From: a virus | DNA: 22,595 bases | Direction: 5' to 3' (one strand) | IMG/VR virus record: IMGVR_UViG_3300021425_000212 | Span: 1 to 22,595 of that record | In this document: positions 7,254 to 14,712 of the stretch, piece after piece | Layout: each line of letters starts with the position of its first letter | Numbering within the stretch: position 1 is the stretch's first letter | Notes under the pieces: model-generated | The model's database searches: none | Seen by the model: the letters and a program-made list of their open reading frames with translations, nothing else | Told to the model about the DNA's origin: nothing | Position numbers and translations under genes: made by a program

Positions 7254-8090
7254 TTAGAGAGCGCAGTCAAAGAACATCTCAACGCCATAGCTGTCGTCAA
7301 GCTCGCCAACACCGTAAACGGCAGTAGCGTTAAGCTCAAACGCTCGCAGTGATGCGTTACGCTCAACTTCAATGTTGAAGTCACGCTTCATAGCGATAGC
7401 CAACGCCTCGGGTGCAAATACTGCGCCCTTGGCATCATCGTTAGCGTCAATAGTGATGTTTGCAGACTCGTAAATGTCTACACCAGCGATAGAGCCTACA
7501 AAGCCATTTGCCATAGCCGCGTTCTGAGCATCTCCACCATTGGGGTTAGCAAAGGCGTTGGTCAGATTAGCCTTCAACTGGTACGCATGGTAGGGGTGTA
7601 CCACAGCGGCAATTGCGCCACGCACCTTGTTGGCTCGCAAAGTAGCGGCGGCCTTGAAGATGTCAGCAACAGTGATTTCTTGAGCGGCGGCACCAAATGA
7701 AGTGCTGAAGCCGTCAAACAGAGCAATCAGGTCTTTGTCCATCTTGGTAGCGATAGCGTTACCCAGCACAGTGCCAAGCTCTTGAGCAGGGTTGCCAGCG
7801 CCGAAAGCGGCCATATCAGTCAGTACAACCTGTGCACCTACCTCGCCAACGTCAATAGTGACGCTAGAAGTAGAAACTTCGGTTGCAGACATGTCGGTGC
7901 CTTCAGTTAGGTCGCCAGCCGCAACTGCGGGGTACTTAGGAACCTGTACGGTCTTGCCAGCTACAGACCCAATGTCGTAACGGGTTACAAGACCCATCAA
8001 AAGTGATTCTTCCTCAGCCGTAAAACGAGCCTGAAGGATAATATTCGCAAACAGATCGTCTAAGGTTGAGCTAGTAGTTTCGTTAGCCAT
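7254..8090 (-). CDS. Major capsid protein, HK97-fold type (278 aa)
   Basis: Main shell protein. It lies directly after the scaffold gene, with AAGGAA before the ATG at 8090. Pattern features: an N-terminal helical segment (TLDDLFANIILQARFTAEEESLLMGL), then PKYPAVAAGDLTEGTDM, a region that resembles the extended loop region, then SVTIDVGEVGAQVVLTDM, and helices QELGTVLGNAIATKMDKDLIALFDG. A further stretch, GAIAAVVHPYHAYQLKANL, and a C-terminal ALAIAMKRDFNIEVERNASLRAFELNATAVYGVGE fit the P-domain/A-domain ending of HK97-type capsids. No protease cleavage domain is fused, and the separate scaffold fits. Codon use is regular, as expected of a highly expressed gene. Confidence 0.92.
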   Translation of the reverse strand: MANETTSSTLDDLFANIILQARFTAEEESLLMGLVTRYDIGSVAGKTVQVPKYPAVAAGDLTEGTDMSATEVSTSSVTIDVGEVGAQVVLTDMAAFGAGNPAQELGTVLGNAIATKMDKDLIALFDGFSTSFGAAAQEITVADIFKAAATLRANKVRGAIAAVVHPYHAYQLKANLTNAFANPNGGDAQNAAMANGFVGSIAGVDIYESANITIDANDDAKGAVFAPEALAIAMKRDFNIEVERNASLRAFELNATAVYGVGELDDSYGVEMFFDCAL

Positions 8091-8108
8091 AATGCTATTC
8101 CTTTTAAA

Positions 8109-8786
8109 TTAGCGGGTTGCTTTCTTTGCTAACTGCAACTCACGAAAAGCCTCACGGCCCCCGCTTTCATAGTTAGCCAACATTTCTGCCGCCGTTAAGG
8201 TTTTCGGCGTGGAACCACCAACTGCCCCCGCTGATCCTGCACCACCTTGTGATGCCTTCACAAAGTGCGGGTTCGTTGTCAAAAAGTCTGCCACCAGTTC
8301 TTCAACTGAAAGCAGATCGCCTTTGTCGTTGTAACGGGGCGTCCCGTTTTTATCATAGACCTCAACGGTGCCATCTTCAGATAGCGCAACGGAGCCGCGT
8401 AACAACTGACTGACTTGTTCAGGACTTACCGCACTATTTTTAGCGGCGGCTGTAAGTAGAGCACCATCAACTAGCGTCTGCTCTAGCCTTTGCTTATAGG
8501 CAGTGATTTCCTGGTCTTTCTTTTCAACGGTCTGCTTGAGGATATTATCGAAATCCCCTCGCTCCTTCTGCCTCTCAATCTCGGCGTTCTGCCTTTCCTG
8601 AAGAAGCTGGCGAGCCTCATCCAAATCCACACCCTCTAGCTTTTTCTCAAATTGTCGCTTAGTGCGAGCAACCCGATCAGCAACTATCCGGTCTAGCTCC
8701 TCTTGCGTAAACGTCTTTAAGTCCTGAGTTTGCGCTTCTTCAGCTACAGGTTCAGTTACCTCTGTTTCCATGATTTCATCGCTCAT
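8109..8786 (-). CDS. Capsid scaffolding protein (225 aa)
   Basis: Internal scaffold for procapsid assembly, immediately upstream of the major capsid gene. Low complexity and acidic at the N-terminus (EVTEPVAEEAQTQ), then FTQEELDRIVADRVARTKRQFEKKL. That FTQEEv-x-x-IVxxRxxR pattern is typical of phage scaffolds. A charged helical/coiled-coil region follows (ARQLLQERQNAEIERQKERG), then a Gly/Ser/Ala linker (SQGGAGSAGAVGGS) and a short basic end (ELQLAKKATR). I chose the second ATG (8786): AGGAGG lies nine bases before it but directly touches the first ATG at 8795. Confidence 0.9.
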   Translation of the reverse strand: MSDEIMETEVTEPVAEEAQTQDLKTFTQEELDRIVADRVARTKRQFEKKLEGVDLDEARQLLQERQNAEIERQKERGDFDNILKQTVEKKDQEITAYKQRLEQTLVDGALLTAAAKNSAVSPEQVSQLLRGSVALSEDGTVEVYDKNGTPRYNDKGDLLSVEELVADFLTTNPHFVKASQGGAGSAGAVGGSTPKTLTAAEMLANYESGGREAFRELQLAKKATR

Positions 8787-8825
8787 GTAACGCATCCTCC
8801 TACGGAGTGGGTTTATTTTACCAAA

Positions 8826-8870
8826 TTACTTTGATTTTTTCTTTTTCTTCTTTCCTTTGTGATACGGCAT
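8826..8870 (-). CDS. Lysine-rich 14-residue microprotein
   Basis: Complete short gene, MPYHKGKKKKKKSK, whose ATG overlaps the TAA of the gene before it (TAATG), with GAGG about eight bases upstream of the start. Nine of 14 residues are lysine. Very short Lys-rich open frames near capsid genes occur in other phages, and a possible role is DNA or scaffold binding, but this is inference. It is too short for most gene finders. The main support is the exact stop-start coupling and a position in an otherwise empty gap. Confidence 0.5.
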   Translation of the reverse strand: MPYHKGKKKKKKSK

Positions 8871-9046
8871 TATTCATCCTCACTTAACAATCTAGTCTTT
8901 AGGGTTACGCCCTCATAAAACCAGCCAAAATCTTCTTGCTCATCCGCGTCTATTTCCTCACGCAGATCATCAAGAAGATCAAGTATATCATCTGGCAATG
9001 GCCTTCTTTTTATAAGCTCTAACGCTTGATCGAATGCCTTACTCAA
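8870..9046 (-). CDS. Small acidic protein, unknown function (58 aa)
   Basis: Fills the gap between the MuF gene and the scaffold. The start is a TTG that overlaps the MuF stop (TTGA), with GGGAGGG about nine bases upstream. The stop overlaps the microprotein start. It is helical and acidic: AFDQALELIKRRPLPDDILD, then LREEIDADEQEDFGWFYEG, and ends LLSEDE. No family recognised. The tight coupling on both ends and a strong ribosome binding site argue that it is real despite its TTG start. Confidence 0.65.
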   Translation of the reverse strand: MSKAFDQALELIKRRPLPDDILDLLDDLREEIDADEQEDFGWFYEGVTLKTRLLSEDE

Positions 9047-11085
9047 CTTATTGGCCCTCCCTTCTCAAAATCCCAGTTATTAAAGAATTTGATAGCCCCA
9101 TCGCTTTCCGCTATCGCGTCCAAAAACTCTTTCAATATCGGGTCTATCAAGTCCTCTCTGCCCATGTTGTAAAGGGCAAAGCTCTCCGCAAACCATTCTT
9201 GCGGGTCTGTTTCAGAATAAACCGTAGGAAATACTCTGTCAGTATCTCGCCTTCTGCCCTTATAGAACAAAGTATCCAAGAATTTTTCAAAAGAAGTAGC
9301 AGACTCGCCCATATCCGTTAGGTTTCGCCAAGTCTCTTGGTGTACTAGGTGCGCGTATTCGTGATAGGTCAGATTTCTCAGTACATCAACGTCACTCTCA
9401 AAAAAACCTGCGGCTGTGTGAGGTCTTTCAGCCAAATCATCTGCAACAGTCCATTTGCTTATCTTTCTAGGGTTTGCCACCGCCGATAAATCACTTAATA
9501 AATCGATCTGCCTGTTTGCCTTTTTCCTGGCCTTATCAACTTCATCAGCAAGCTCTTTAACAAGAAGATACTCTGGGCTGTTTATGTATTCACGAGTCGT
9601 AGCGTATTTTGATCTTGCGGCATCTCTGGCCTCTCTAGCCGCTTCAAAAGAGGCCAGCTTGTCTGCGTACTCTTTCCTAAGCTCATCAAGTTTGGCATTA
9701 GCGGCAAGTATTTCAGCCTCTAGCTTTTCCTGAGTAATATAGGCTCTCTTAGAGTATTTATTAAAATACTTTTGATTTAGCCCAAGAAGGCCATCTCCCA
9801 TATTCCCAGCGGCGCGCCTGCCTGATACAGTATTAACGCCCCTAATTGGGGGTGCCTTAAACTTCTTGCCTAGTTCTGCCGTCTCTTTTAAGAGTTGATT
9901 GAGTATGGCAACAGATTCAGGCGTTAGAGAGCCTGCGGAGATTTTACCAATAGACCTCTCCATAGCCTTCTGAGTTAGCTCTCCGCGCTTCCTGCCATTA
10001 ACCCTAAATCGGCTTGGTAGTACGCCATCAGCGCCAACGACATAAGCCGCCGCCGATCTATCTGTTGATGTTGTCTTGCCTGCGGCGTCTAGCTGGGAGT
10101 TAATTGCCTTTGCGGTCTTTGCCTTGCTCTCAACCTTCGGCAGTCCCGCCTCTGGCTTTGGCTCCGGCTCTTGCCTTGGCCTTGGTGCTGGCGTGTTGGC
10201 ATCTGCATCATCCTCAAAGATTGGCCTCCAGTGATGGCGGCAGTTATAGCCACCTCTTGCAGTAAAAGCATCACTAGATGACTTGCCAGCCCATGAGCCT
10301 TGCCATATCTCCTCTATTTCCTCGGTTGTGTATACGTTTCCTGCGTGTTCTCGACAGAATGGCCTTGAATCGCGTATTACATCGCCGTAATACTTCCACT
10401 TTTCAGCACCGGCCTGTATGCCAGCGTTTACATTGATAGCGGCATCAAACTGCATGAGGCTGTCTTGCGCTATTTGAGAGGCATATCGGCGCATATTGTT
10501 GCCGGTTCTGTCTGCGGCATAGACGGAATGTAGCTTTTCAATAGCGGCTTTAGACTGAGCGGCTGTGCCATTCTTGGCTATATCCACCAGTCTGTTTATC
10601 TCCGCTTGATCGCTCTGCATATAAACACCGTTGATGCTTTGGCGTATGCTTTTAATCATCTCGGCTTTAGAGCGGCCTGTTAGCGCGTTCTGATAGACCT
10701 CATTGGCTATGTCATCTAGGAAGGTACTAGCTATATCCTCAAAGCCCTGAAAGGTTAGACGTTGCAACTGCTGGATTACTGCGGGGCTTGTTTGTGCAAA
10801 ATCCCCGTAATTATTCAGCATTTCTAATGCCCTAACGGAGACCTCGGGGTAATCATCCAAGAGGCTCTGCACTGTTTGGCTGTACTCGCTTTCTATGATC
10901 TGGCGCAATTCACTTCTAGCAGAAACCGCCCACTCAACATCAAAGAGCTTTCCATCCCTGTCAGGAGCGCCAAGCAGGTAATCTGCAAGCCTGTTCTCTA
11001 GCGTTGACAGTGACTCAAGCAGTCGCTCAAGGTGACTATCTGCTAAGAGATTCAGGTAGTCGTCATGCTCGCGCTCTGTTGCCAT
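9043..11085 (-). CDS. MuF-type minor head protein with C-terminal zinc metallopeptidase-like domain (680 aa)
   Basis: Follows the portal gene (TAATG overlap), the usual place for SPP1 gp7/Mu gpF proteins, which enter the capsid in a few copies. Residues 1-290 are the MuF part, with a helical start and the signature around 240-286: D-S-R-P-F-C-R-E-H-A-G-N-V-Y, then GGYNCRHHWRP. A Pro/Glu/Lys linker (about 295-320) follows. Residues 345-450 (RGVNTVSGRRAAGNMGDG) are probably the first part of a second domain. A charged, likely coiled helix runs 451-535. Then HEYAH (575-579) fits the HExxH zinc motif, with a downstream Glu in EWFAESFA (E630 or E634) as a possible third ligand. At 680 aa it is much longer than plain MuF proteins. 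The peptidase-like part may be a processing enzyme or an ejected effector. Activity is inferred. Confidence 0.85.
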   Translation of the reverse strand: MATEREHDDYLNLLADSHLERLLESLSTLENRLADYLLGAPDRDGKLFDVEWAVSARSELRQIIESEYSQTVQSLLDDYPEVSVRALEMLNNYGDFAQTSPAVIQQLQRLTFQGFEDIASTFLDDIANEVYQNALTGRSKAEMIKSIRQSINGVYMQSDQAEINRLVDIAKNGTAAQSKAAIEKLHSVYAADRTGNNMRRYASQIAQDSLMQFDAAINVNAGIQAGAEKWKYYGDVIRDSRPFCREHAGNVYTTEEIEEIWQGSWAGKSSSDAFTARGGYNCRHHWRPIFEDDADANTPAPRPRQEPEPKPEAGLPKVESKAKTAKAINSQLDAAGKTTSTDRSAAAYVVGADGVLPSRFRVNGRKRGELTQKAMERSIGKISAGSLTPESVAILNQLLKETAELGKKFKAPPIRGVNTVSGRRAAGNMGDGLLGLNQKYFNKYSKRAYITQEKLEAEILAANAKLDELRKEYADKLASFEAAREARDAARSKYATTREYINSPEYLLVKELADEVDKARKKANRQIDLLSDLSAVANPRKISKWTVADDLAERPHTAAGFFESDVDVLRNLTYHEYAHLVHQETWRNLTDMGESATSFEKFLDTLFYKGRRRDTDRVFPTVYSETDPQEWFAESFALYNMGREDLIDPILKEFLDAIAESDGAIKFFNNWDFEKGGPIS

Positions 11086-12593
11086 TACTCAGCCGAAGGC
11101 ACCGCGTCTTGAACTCTTGGCAGAAGCTCATCGCCTCCCGCAACCTCATCAAGCCCGATCTTCTCGCGCACTTCGTTAGTCGTTACAAGGCCGCTGTCAA
11201 TGTGGTACTTGTAAACCTGAGTCCTGTCGGAGAAGTCGCCCACTGCCTCAGTATTAAGATCAATCTCCTCGTGCGCCTTAAAAAGTAGCTCATCGTCAAG
11301 CACTAGATCGGCAATCTGCTTGTCAATCTCTCTAAGAAGGGTAACAGACTTAACGCCTGATGCTCTGGTTTGCTGTAAGAATTGAAGCTCTTGCGCGTAG
11401 TCTCGTAGATCAAATGAGTCAGGGTAACTAATGCTTACCTCATGCAATGGGTGGTCTTGCCACTTGCAATAAAACGCCCACAACTGCTCCTCGGCCAATT
11501 CAAGAATGTCGGCCTTCTCAGATAGCTTTGCATTGAGCATCTGAAATTCGGTCTGCATAGCCACGCCAGACTGCGTAATAGCCTCTGTGCCGCGTACTGC
11601 GCCCATGTGGGCCATCCTATTAATTGACTCTATCTTGTCGCTTATAGAGGCTCTTATGGCGTCTAAATTGCCCCCAGACGGTTGCATCTGGTACGGCTTT
11701 AATCCAGCGTCCATATCATCGGACATATTGATGATCGCACCCGCTCCAGCACTGGCGTCAGTGTCGTAGGTCTTAACCAGTGTCGGGTGATTAGAGATGC
11801 GGATTAACTGCTCAATCTCGCTTAGCTCTTGATAGATGGCCTTTTGCATATAGGCAACATCAGAGATGTCTGAGATACCGATACCTCTAAGAATCGACCT
11901 ATTCGCGGGTAAGTGAACAGCAGGAATAACGCCTATCGGGTTATCAATGTCCTGTATCACCGTGGCGTCTGTTCCGTCATAGCGGGTTAGCTTTACCCTG
12001 TCCTTATACCATTCGCGGAAATGGGTAACTGTCGTAGTGCCATCAATGCGATCTACAGACTCCCTAACCTTTAGGTACACAAGCTCATGCCTACCGCTTG
12101 GCATACGCTCCCAGCGCCAATCGTAGACGTTTTCAGGGGTGATTAGCGTAACGTATGGCCTGATGCCTTGATCTAGCTCCTCTGCCCTCGTGCCAGCCTG
12201 TGATTCTGGCTTGTCCATCATTATCCAGACATGACCATAGACGCTAGACCATATCTGCGCCTCTCGCATAAAGCTGTTGAAGTTCTGTCCGTCTAGGTTG
12301 GCGTCTTTCATAAACGCCTCTAGGTCAGCACTGCCTTCCATGCCCTCAAAGTTACGGGTTGGGCTAATGCGCCATAGAAACGAGGAATAAACGTGTATGA
12401 CATTGCGGCAATGGTTATCTAGCGGGGTTAACTCCAAGCGCCTGCCGTATGCCTTGCTATCTTCGTTGAGGTAGCCGGTTAGGTAATTGCCTTCTTTGTA
12501 GTCAGCCCCGCCCATGTAGCTACGGAGGTAAAACTCCCACCGCTCTACGTTGGTTTCATAATCGGGGTGCTGGTACTCAATATCTATTTTCAT
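11085..12593 (-). CDS. Portal protein (502 aa)
   Basis: Dodecameric DNA gate of the head and binding platform for terminase. It sits between large terminase and MuF protein, with the usual portal length of about 500 residues. The ATG at 12593 overlaps the terminase stop (TGATG), with GGTGG upstream; a GTG at 12602 is the alternative start. Visible features are an N-terminal helical region (HPDYETNVERWEFYLRSYMGG, then YGRRLELTPLDNHCRNVIHVY), a beta-rich middle (VYDWRWERMPSGRHELVYLK), GVIPAVHLPANRS, and a long helix ALWAFY-like region (MQTEFQMLNAKLSEKADILELAEEQLWAFY). The pattern recalls the DUF4055 portal group. The specific subfamily is uncertain. Confidence 0.85.
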   Translation of the reverse strand: MKIDIEYQHPDYETNVERWEFYLRSYMGGADYKEGNYLTGYLNEDSKAYGRRLELTPLDNHCRNVIHVYSSFLWRISPTRNFEGMEGSADLEAFMKDANLDGQNFNSFMREAQIWSSVYGHVWIMMDKPESQAGTRAEELDQGIRPYVTLITPENVYDWRWERMPSGRHELVYLKVRESVDRIDGTTTVTHFREWYKDRVKLTRYDGTDATVIQDIDNPIGVIPAVHLPANRSILRGIGISDISDVAYMQKAIYQELSEIEQLIRISNHPTLVKTYDTDASAGAGAIINMSDDMDAGLKPYQMQPSGGNLDAIRASISDKIESINRMAHMGAVRGTEAITQSGVAMQTEFQMLNAKLSEKADILELAEEQLWAFYCKWQDHPLHEVSISYPDSFDLRDYAQELQFLQQTRASGVKSVTLLREIDKQIADLVLDDELLFKAHEEIDLNTEAVGDFSDRTQVYKYHIDSGLVTTNEVREKIGLDEVAGGDELLPRVQDAVPSAE

Positions 12594-13804
12594 CAAGTCC
12601 ACCGTTGAGGCTGTTCGGCCTCATATCTTTTGCGAATCGGGAAAAGGTATTCAACCGCATATCCCAGCGCATCATTCATGTGGTCAAACCCGTCTTTGTT
12701 TGGCTGGCTTGTGCCTTCTTTGTAAGTCTGACGCTCAAGAGATTCGATTGTCCTTTTGCATTTTGGGTCAACGAATAACTGCCTTACTCCATTCGCTGAT
12801 TTCAGTCTTGCGTTGACTGCGTTAATCCTGTCTCTGATCGCTGAGTGCGAGCTTCTAACCTTTACCTCAAAACCTGCATTTTGCAGTATCGACAAATCAG
12901 TGCGACCACCAGCAGATGTCTTTCGCTGGCGGCAAGCAGGGTCAGGGTATATCGTAACATTTTTTACGCCATATCTCTTGCGTATCTCATCTGCCATTTC
13001 ATCTGTGTTAGAGCCGTACATAACGATCTCATCAAAGGCGTGTAGAGCATTGCCCTGTCGCACCATGAAAACGGCAGACATTGGGTCTAGGTTAAAGTCC
13101 ATGCCTATCAGTATGCGCCCTGGCTCATCGGTGTAACGTGCTACCGATTCCTCGCGGCTGAAGTTGTAATAGATGATGCCCGAGTAATTAACAAACTTGG
13201 CCTCATACTCTTGGGTGAACGTGCGGTCATCTAGGTCATGCCTTGCTGACTCAATCTCACTAGCCGGTACATTGCCGCCCTCTAGTGTCGTGTATTGGAA
13301 CGCGCTCCAGCCATCGGCCCTATCAACGCCTCTGCCCCATAGATCATAGAAGTGGTTACGGCCTTTAGGAGTGCCAATAAATATCGCGCTTCCCTGCCTG
13401 TCCGATAGAGACGGCCTGATAACCTCAAACCACGCCTCCTTCCGCATATCGGCAAACTCGTCAAGGACACAAAAGTCCAGTGCGCGCCCACGCAAGTTGT
13501 CGGGCTTCTCTGCCCCTTTAAGGCTTATCGTTGAGCCATTGGCTAGGGTTAGCGTTAGGGCCGTCTCATTGGTCTTGGTGATGTATTCTTGCGGCACCAC
13601 CTCTAGGAGCATACCCCAAGCTATTTCTTTGGCCGCCTTGTAAGTAGGTGCGATATACCAGCAGTTTTTATTCTCGCCGCTAAGAGCCGCCCTTATTAAC
13701 TCGGCTGTGCTTAGAAAGGTCTTACCGAATCTTCTACCTGCAACGATCACCCTAAATCGCGCATCATCAAGAAATATCTTGGTCTGAGGGTCAGTTAGAT
13801 GCAC
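12593..13804 (-). CDS. terL: Terminase large subunit (403 aa)
   Basis: DNA-packaging motor with ATPase and nuclease. Walker A is GRRFGKT at residues 23-29, Walker B is VLDE at 113-116, and the coupling motif is GTPKG at 144-148. In the nuclease half, GMDFN has Asp236, PDP is near residue 288, and DHMNDALGYAVEY near the C-terminus contributes another acidic cluster. The start is a GTG at 13804 that overlaps the small terminase stop by 14 bases. At 403 residues it is on the short side for the family, but all expected motifs are present. Confidence 0.95.
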   Translation of the reverse strand: MHLTDPQTKIFLDDARFRVIVAGRRFGKTFLSTAELIRAALSGENKNCWYIAPTYKAAKEIAWGMLLEVVPQEYITKTNETALTLTLANGSTISLKGAEKPDNLRGRALDFCVLDEFADMRKEAWFEVIRPSLSDRQGSAIFIGTPKGRNHFYDLWGRGVDRADGWSAFQYTTLEGGNVPASEIESARHDLDDRTFTQEYEAKFVNYSGIIYYNFSREESVARYTDEPGRILIGMDFNLDPMSAVFMVRQGNALHAFDEIVMYGSNTDEMADEIRKRYGVKNVTIYPDPACRQRKTSAGGRTDLSILQNAGFEVKVRSSHSAIRDRINAVNARLKSANGVRQLFVDPKCKRTIESLERQTYKEGTSQPNKDGFDHMNDALGYAVEYLFPIRKRYEAEQPQRWT

Positions 13805-14078
13805 TGTCAGCCAGCTTAATCACCAGTGGCGGCAACTCTTTGACCTCTTGCGCCTCATCTCTAGCGTCAGGTAAATACTTGTTAAGTAGCCGGATGCGTT
13901 GCTCATTTGCCGTCTTGAGCTTTAGCAGTTCTTTGTTAAAGCCTTCTGATTTAACGTCCAGTTGCTCCATTTTCTCAATGTTATCAAGAACGTAGTCAAC
14001 CCTGCCTCTCTCTGCTAGATAGGCTCTCATTTCCTCTTTGCGGATTGCTCTGTTTTTCTGCGCTCTTGTTTCTGCCAT
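13791..14078 (-). CDS. Putative terminase small subunit (95 aa)
   Basis: DNA-recognition subunit of the packaging enzyme, by position directly upstream of large terminase and by sequence pattern. The protein is basic at the N-terminus (AETRAQKNRAIRKEEMRAYL), with a helical core (VDYVLDNIEKMEQL) and ANEQRIRLLNKYLPDARD, the I-x-LLNKYLPD stretch that I know from small-terminase-like proteins beside terL. I chose the ATG at 14078, whose TAATG overlaps the previous stop. The longer frame begins with TTG at 14111 and is less likely. No clear helix-turn-helix is visible. Confidence 0.65.
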   Translation of the reverse strand: MAETRAQKNRAIRKEEMRAYLAERGRVDYVLDNIEKMEQLDVKSEGFNKELLKLKTANEQRIRLLNKYLPDARDEAQEVKELPPLVIKLADSASN

Positions 14079-14281
14079 TAAGCATCTGGATGGGGTATTG
14101 ATTCTGCCCAATACAACCCTTTCGCCGCTCCCGCTCTGATTGCTCCGGTAACTATATCGTCTGAATCCATGGGGTAAGACTCGACTGTGCCGTCACTAAA
14201 GGCCACTAAATAGGTGCCTTCTTCTTCTGGCATATCCCCCGCCGCTATACGGTTCCAATGTATAACCGCTACTTGTCTCAT
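14078..14281 (-). CDS. Small conserved phage protein (67 aa), first gene of the late block
   Basis: First gene after the 133-base spacer, overlapping the terS start (TAATG). Sequence: starts MRQVAVIHWNRIAAGDMPE, then EEGTYLVAFSDGTVESYPMD, and ends KGLYWAESIPHPDA. The W-x-x-ia-x-GDmPeeEGTYLVAfxDGTVE...YWAExiPhPD arrangement resembles small DUF551-like phage proteins. No function is established. The only ribosome binding site is weak, but the TATAAT box just upstream may give it a short leader. Confidence 0.65.
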   Translation of the reverse strand: MRQVAVIHWNRIAAGDMPEEEGTYLVAFSDGTVESYPMDSDDIVTGAIRAGAAKGLYWAESIPHPDA

Positions 14282-14304
14282 CTTACTGGTCTCAAATTCG
14301 TGCC

Positions 14305-14310
14305 ATTATA
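14305..14310 (-). promoter_or_regulatory. Candidate late promoter -10 box (TATAAT)
   Basis: Minus-strand TATAAT inside TGATAATATAATGG, about 24 bases before the first late gene. A transcript starting just downstream would have a leader of roughly 15-20 bases. The position 17 bases upstream reads CTATCC, which is not a good -35 box, and a dyad arm (CCACGGC) begins right there. An activator-dependent promoter is plausible. The box alone could also be chance in an AT-rich spacer. Confidence 0.4.
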
Positions 14311-14321
14311 TTATCAGAGTT

Positions 14322-14393
14322 GCCGTGGATAGTTTAATTAGCGCCCTATGATTTAGCCCCCACGCTGTGCATTAAACTTTACGATGCCACGGC
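14322..14393. repeat. 72-base nested inverted repeat upstream of the terminase genes
   Basis: Three arms nest around a 19-base centre. The outer arms are GCCGTGG/CCACGGC (14322-14328, 14387-14393), the middle arms AGTTTAAT/ATTAAACT (14331-14338, 14371-14378), and the inner arms AGCG/CGCT (14340-14343, 14363-14366). It lies in the only gene-free spacer between early and late genes. It could be a packaging (pac/cos-type) site, a protein-binding operator, the end of the upstream operon, or a structured RNA. It does not fold as a canonical tRNA, despite a 72-base length with seven-pair ends. Confidence 0.6.
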
Positions 14394-14414
14394 TCACCGT
14401 AGGAGTTGAGGGCA

Positions 14415-14600
14415 TTACATTCTGATTGTGACAAATTCCGCATACGCCTCTTTGTTCTTTTGAGCCTCAATTACTTTGCCGTCAAATAAGACCACATAAT
14501 CCTTGCCTGTGATCTTAGCCAGCCGCTCTGCCTGCTTTAGCGAGGAAACAATACGCTCTCTTTCTAACTTTCGGCACATCCAATAGGGTAGGTCATTCAC
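14415..14600 (-). CDS. Small protein of unknown function (61 aa)
   Basis: Last gene before the early/late spacer. The start is a GTG at 14600, inside the end of the lipoprotein gene (overlap of eight bases), as in a coupled pair. The sequence is helical and charged: DLPYWMCRKLERERIVSSLKQAERLAKITG, then a strand KDYVVLFDGKVIEAQKNK, and a hydrophobic end. It has no recognised family. The LAKITGKDYVVLFDGKV piece could form a small alpha/beta fold. Confidence 0.55.
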   Translation of the reverse strand: MNDLPYWMCRKLERERIVSSLKQAERLAKITGKDYVVLFDGKVIEAQKNKEAYAEFVTIRM

Positions 14601-14712
14601 TGGGCCACTCCCATTGTGGGCTAGCTGACTGGTACATAGCGCAACCCTCTAAACCTGCCGACATCAGTAGCAGAAGCAAGATGGCTATGATGCCCTCGTG
14701 CTTGAGGCTCAT
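14593..14712 (-). CDS. 39-residue putative lipoprotein
   Basis: Very short gene with a perfect AGGAGG eight bases before the ATG and an ATGA overlap with the stop of the gene upstream. The protein starts MSLKHEGIIAILLLLLMSAG and continues LEGCAMYQSASPQWEWPSE. The hydrophobic run followed by L-E-G-C fits a lipobox, although Glu at -2 is unusual. After cleavage only about 16 residues would remain. It may be a small membrane-anchored phage protein. It is far shorter than known outer-membrane spanins, so I do not call it one. Confidence 0.6.
   Translation of the reverse strand: MSLKHEGIIAILLLLLMSAGLEGCAMYQSASPQWEWPSE

Noticed and set aside
9034-9733. Plus-strand frames opposite the MuF gene
   Set aside because: They are Ser/Ala-rich complements of the Lys/Glu-rich coiled-coil region and have no independent support.
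14322-14394. A tRNA gene (72-base element with seven-pair acceptor-like ends)
   Set aside because: Neither strand gives a T-arm with a TTC loop, a D-arm or a five-pair anticodon stem. The complementary arms nest inside each other instead of forming a cloverleaf.
14593-14712. Outer-membrane spanin (Rz1-like)
   Set aside because: Only about 16 residues would remain after lipid attachment, there is no partner inner-membrane spanin frame around it, and no lysis genes are seen here.
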